From Methanobacteriales archaeon HGW-Methanobacteriales-1 (lineage in GTDB: Archaea > Methanobacteriota > Methanobacteria > Methanobacteriales > Methanobacteriaceae), in contig PGYO01000001.1 in the NCBI GenBank assembly GCA_002839705.1, forward strand, positions 496,001 through 560,000: 64,000 bases of DNA, written 5' to 3'. Positions within the stretch are counted from its first letter, which is position 1. Every line of letters begins with the position of its first letter. The position numbers and the translations under genes are program-made. This document shows positions 63,082-64,000 of the stretch, one piece after another. The notes below the pieces were generated by a model. That model searched no databases, was not told the DNA's origin, and worked only from the letters and a program-made list of their open reading frames with translations.

Positions 63082-63621
63082 GTGAAAAATCTGAACAAGA
63101 CAAAAGTATTAGGACTGTTTACCATCATTTTATGTCTAATATGTGTTACAGCTCAGCCAATAAGCGCTGCTAAGACATACAATGATTATTACTGGAAAGG
63201 CAGCTACTTAAGTGCTGATGATAATGGTATTTCTTATCATTACCTCAAAAATGGTGCACCAGTTACCAGATGGACCAGAGACATACCCTCTGCAACAGTA
63301 TCCATTGACAATAAATTAGTTTATGTTCTGGATAACCATAACGTACTGATAGCACTTAATAAAACCAATGGAAAAGATATTTGGACTTTAGATCTCTTTG
63401 AATCGTATAGTAAGTCCCAATTTGTTACCAAGAATTATTTACTTCTCTCCAGTCCTGAAAATGCGGCCATGATCAAATTAACTCCGGCCCACTTAGTCTG
63501 GACTAAGAGTTACAAGATAAATAATCTAGTGTTTTATGGTGCAATAAAAGCTAAAAATGGTTCTTACTACTTGATGTTAAAGAGTGCTAATAAAACGAGA
63601 TTCTATAAATTGCAAGTTTAA
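63082..63621 (+). CDS. Secreted PQQ-repeat-like protein
   Basis: A protein of about 176-179 residues with a signal peptide (VLGLFTIILCLICVTAQPISA). The mature part has beta-propeller-like units: LVYVLDNHNVLIALNKTNGK followed by DIWTLDL, and YLLLSSPENAAMIKLTPAHL followed by VWTKSYK, typical of PQQ-like repeats. At about three blades it is short, so it may pair with another protein or be truncated. A perfect AGGAGGTGA (63078-63086) contains the GTG used here; the codon at the right spacing is CTG at 63091. It is divergent from the Hjc-like gene. Confidence 0.75.
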   Translation: MKNLNKTKVLGLFTIILCLICVTAQPISAAKTYNDYYWKGSYLSADDNGISYHYLKNGAPVTRWTRDIPSATVSIDNKLVYVLDNHNVLIALNKTNGKDIWTLDLFESYSKSQFVTKNYLLLSSPENAAMIKLTPAHLVWTKSYKINNLVFYGAIKAKNGSYYLMLKSANKTRFYKLQV

Positions 63622-63703
63622 TTTATACCCACCCCCATCAATTAAACTTATTTTTTTATTTTATTTTTTTAACAAATGGGGGATTATGGTGAGGTATGGG
63701 GAT

Positions 63704-63808
63704 ATGAAGAAAAGGGATTTTTTTGGTATTCAAGGGTTTATTTTAGTATTGATTAGACAAATTTATCTTGATTTTAATGGGGAGGTTATTATTTATGAGG
63801 AAACCTAA
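63704..63808 (+). CDS. Possible small ORF, 34 residues
   Basis: Reads MKKRDFFGIQGFILVLIRQI and ends VIIYEET. GGTGAGG lies 9 bases before the ATG; a longer start at 63686 also has a nearby GGGGGA. It overlaps the next gene by 14 bases, which suggests coupling. Coding status is uncertain. Confidence 0.35.
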   Translation: MKKRDFFGIQGFILVLIRQIYLDFNGEVIIYEET

Positions 63809-64000
63809 AAAGGTGCTTATTTCAGCTGTTTGTATTCCAAAGTCTAAGCGAATTATTCGGAAAAGTAAATATTCTTATGGTGATGCTTTGGATTTTTTTG
63901 CTAGAGTTTTAACTAACAAATCTACGGGTTTGAAGTCAATTATTGATGTGACTGAGGTTGAAATTCGTGAGTTGAAGTTACATATTGAAAAACTTCAAGC
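63795..64000 (+). CDS. Unknown protein, 3' end cut by window edge
   Basis: An open frame of 68 codons, from ATG with GGGGAGG 6 bases upstream, continues past the window. It begins MRKPKKVLISAVCIPKSKRI and is basic, then reads YSYGDALDFFARVLTNKSTG and VTEVEIRELKLHIEKL (a helix). The basic start suggests nucleic acid binding. The + strand here is richer in G than the neighbouring genes, which may signal a mobile or viral segment. Not recognised. Confidence 0.55.
   Translation, partial: MRKPKKVLISAVCIPKSKRIIRKSKYSYGDALDFFARVLTNKSTGLKSIIDVTEVEIRELKLHIEKLQ

Noticed and set aside
1-64000. tRNA or rRNA genes
   Set aside because: No cloverleaf-like or rRNA-like conserved stretch was found by eye; a covariance search would be needed to exclude a tRNA fully.

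Overview
The window reads as chromosomal DNA of a methanogenic archaeon of the order Methanobacteriales, most likely Methanobacterium or a close relative. The case rests on several things seen together: very AT-rich spacers, strong GGAGGTGA-type ribosome binding sites with many GTG and TTG starts, archaeal families (DUF169, CARF-HTH, Hjc, DUF365), large secreted beta-helix adhesin-like proteins, and a block of Mur-ligase-like genes. In an archaeon, Mur ligases point to pseudomurein, the cell wall polymer of Methanobacteriales. No rRNA, tRNA, CRISPR array or insertion sequence was seen.

Layout. 1-6.5 kb is accessory DNA: an unknown gene cut by the window edge, a winged-helix regulator with a DUF3467 protein, small secreted proteins, and a broken copy of the 3' end of a 2-oxoacid:ferredoxin oxidoreductase beta gene. 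6.7-12.6 kb holds the intact two-gene oxidoreductase, msrA and a phospholipase D-like protein. 13.2-19.4 kb is a wall-biosynthesis block on the + strand: a Mur ligase, a fused double Mur ligase with Cys ribbons like MurT, a membrane-anchored protein and a MobA-like nucleotidyltransferase. 19.4-36 kb mixes small genes, a PAP2 phosphatase, a small transglutaminase-like protein, a secreted zinc-hydrolase-like protein, an orphan CARF-HTH regulator, a tautomerase, a helicase-nuclease fusion, a chagasin-type inhibitor, a TPR protein and a beta-CASP-like hydrolase. 35.6-39.7 kb encodes two beta-helix surface proteins.

40-61.3 kb is a defence island, nearly all on the minus strand. In transcription order it holds: a DUF499 ATPase; a small DUF7680-like protein; a DUF1156 DNA methylase; a very large SNF2 helicase with a DUF3883 domain and a C-terminal HEPN-like RNase motif; a DUF365 PUA-like protein; a DUF1802 protein; a decayed gene; an McrB-like GTPase with an EVE-like domain; an McrC-like nuclease; a small acidic protein; a UvrD helicase with a separate RecB/Cas4-like nuclease; and RhuM. 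A PD-(D/E)XK-like gene is divergent at the head. The methylase and helicase recall class 1 DISARM, but DrmA, DrmB and DrmC are absent. The composite therefore looks like a modification-linked defence system with a modified-DNA restriction module beside it.

61.3-64 kb carries a degenerate ATPase-like membrane protein, a YdjM-type membrane protein, an Hjc-like resolvase, a secreted protein, and the start of an unrecognised gene that runs off the window.

Functions are assigned from motifs read by eye. No database search was possible.
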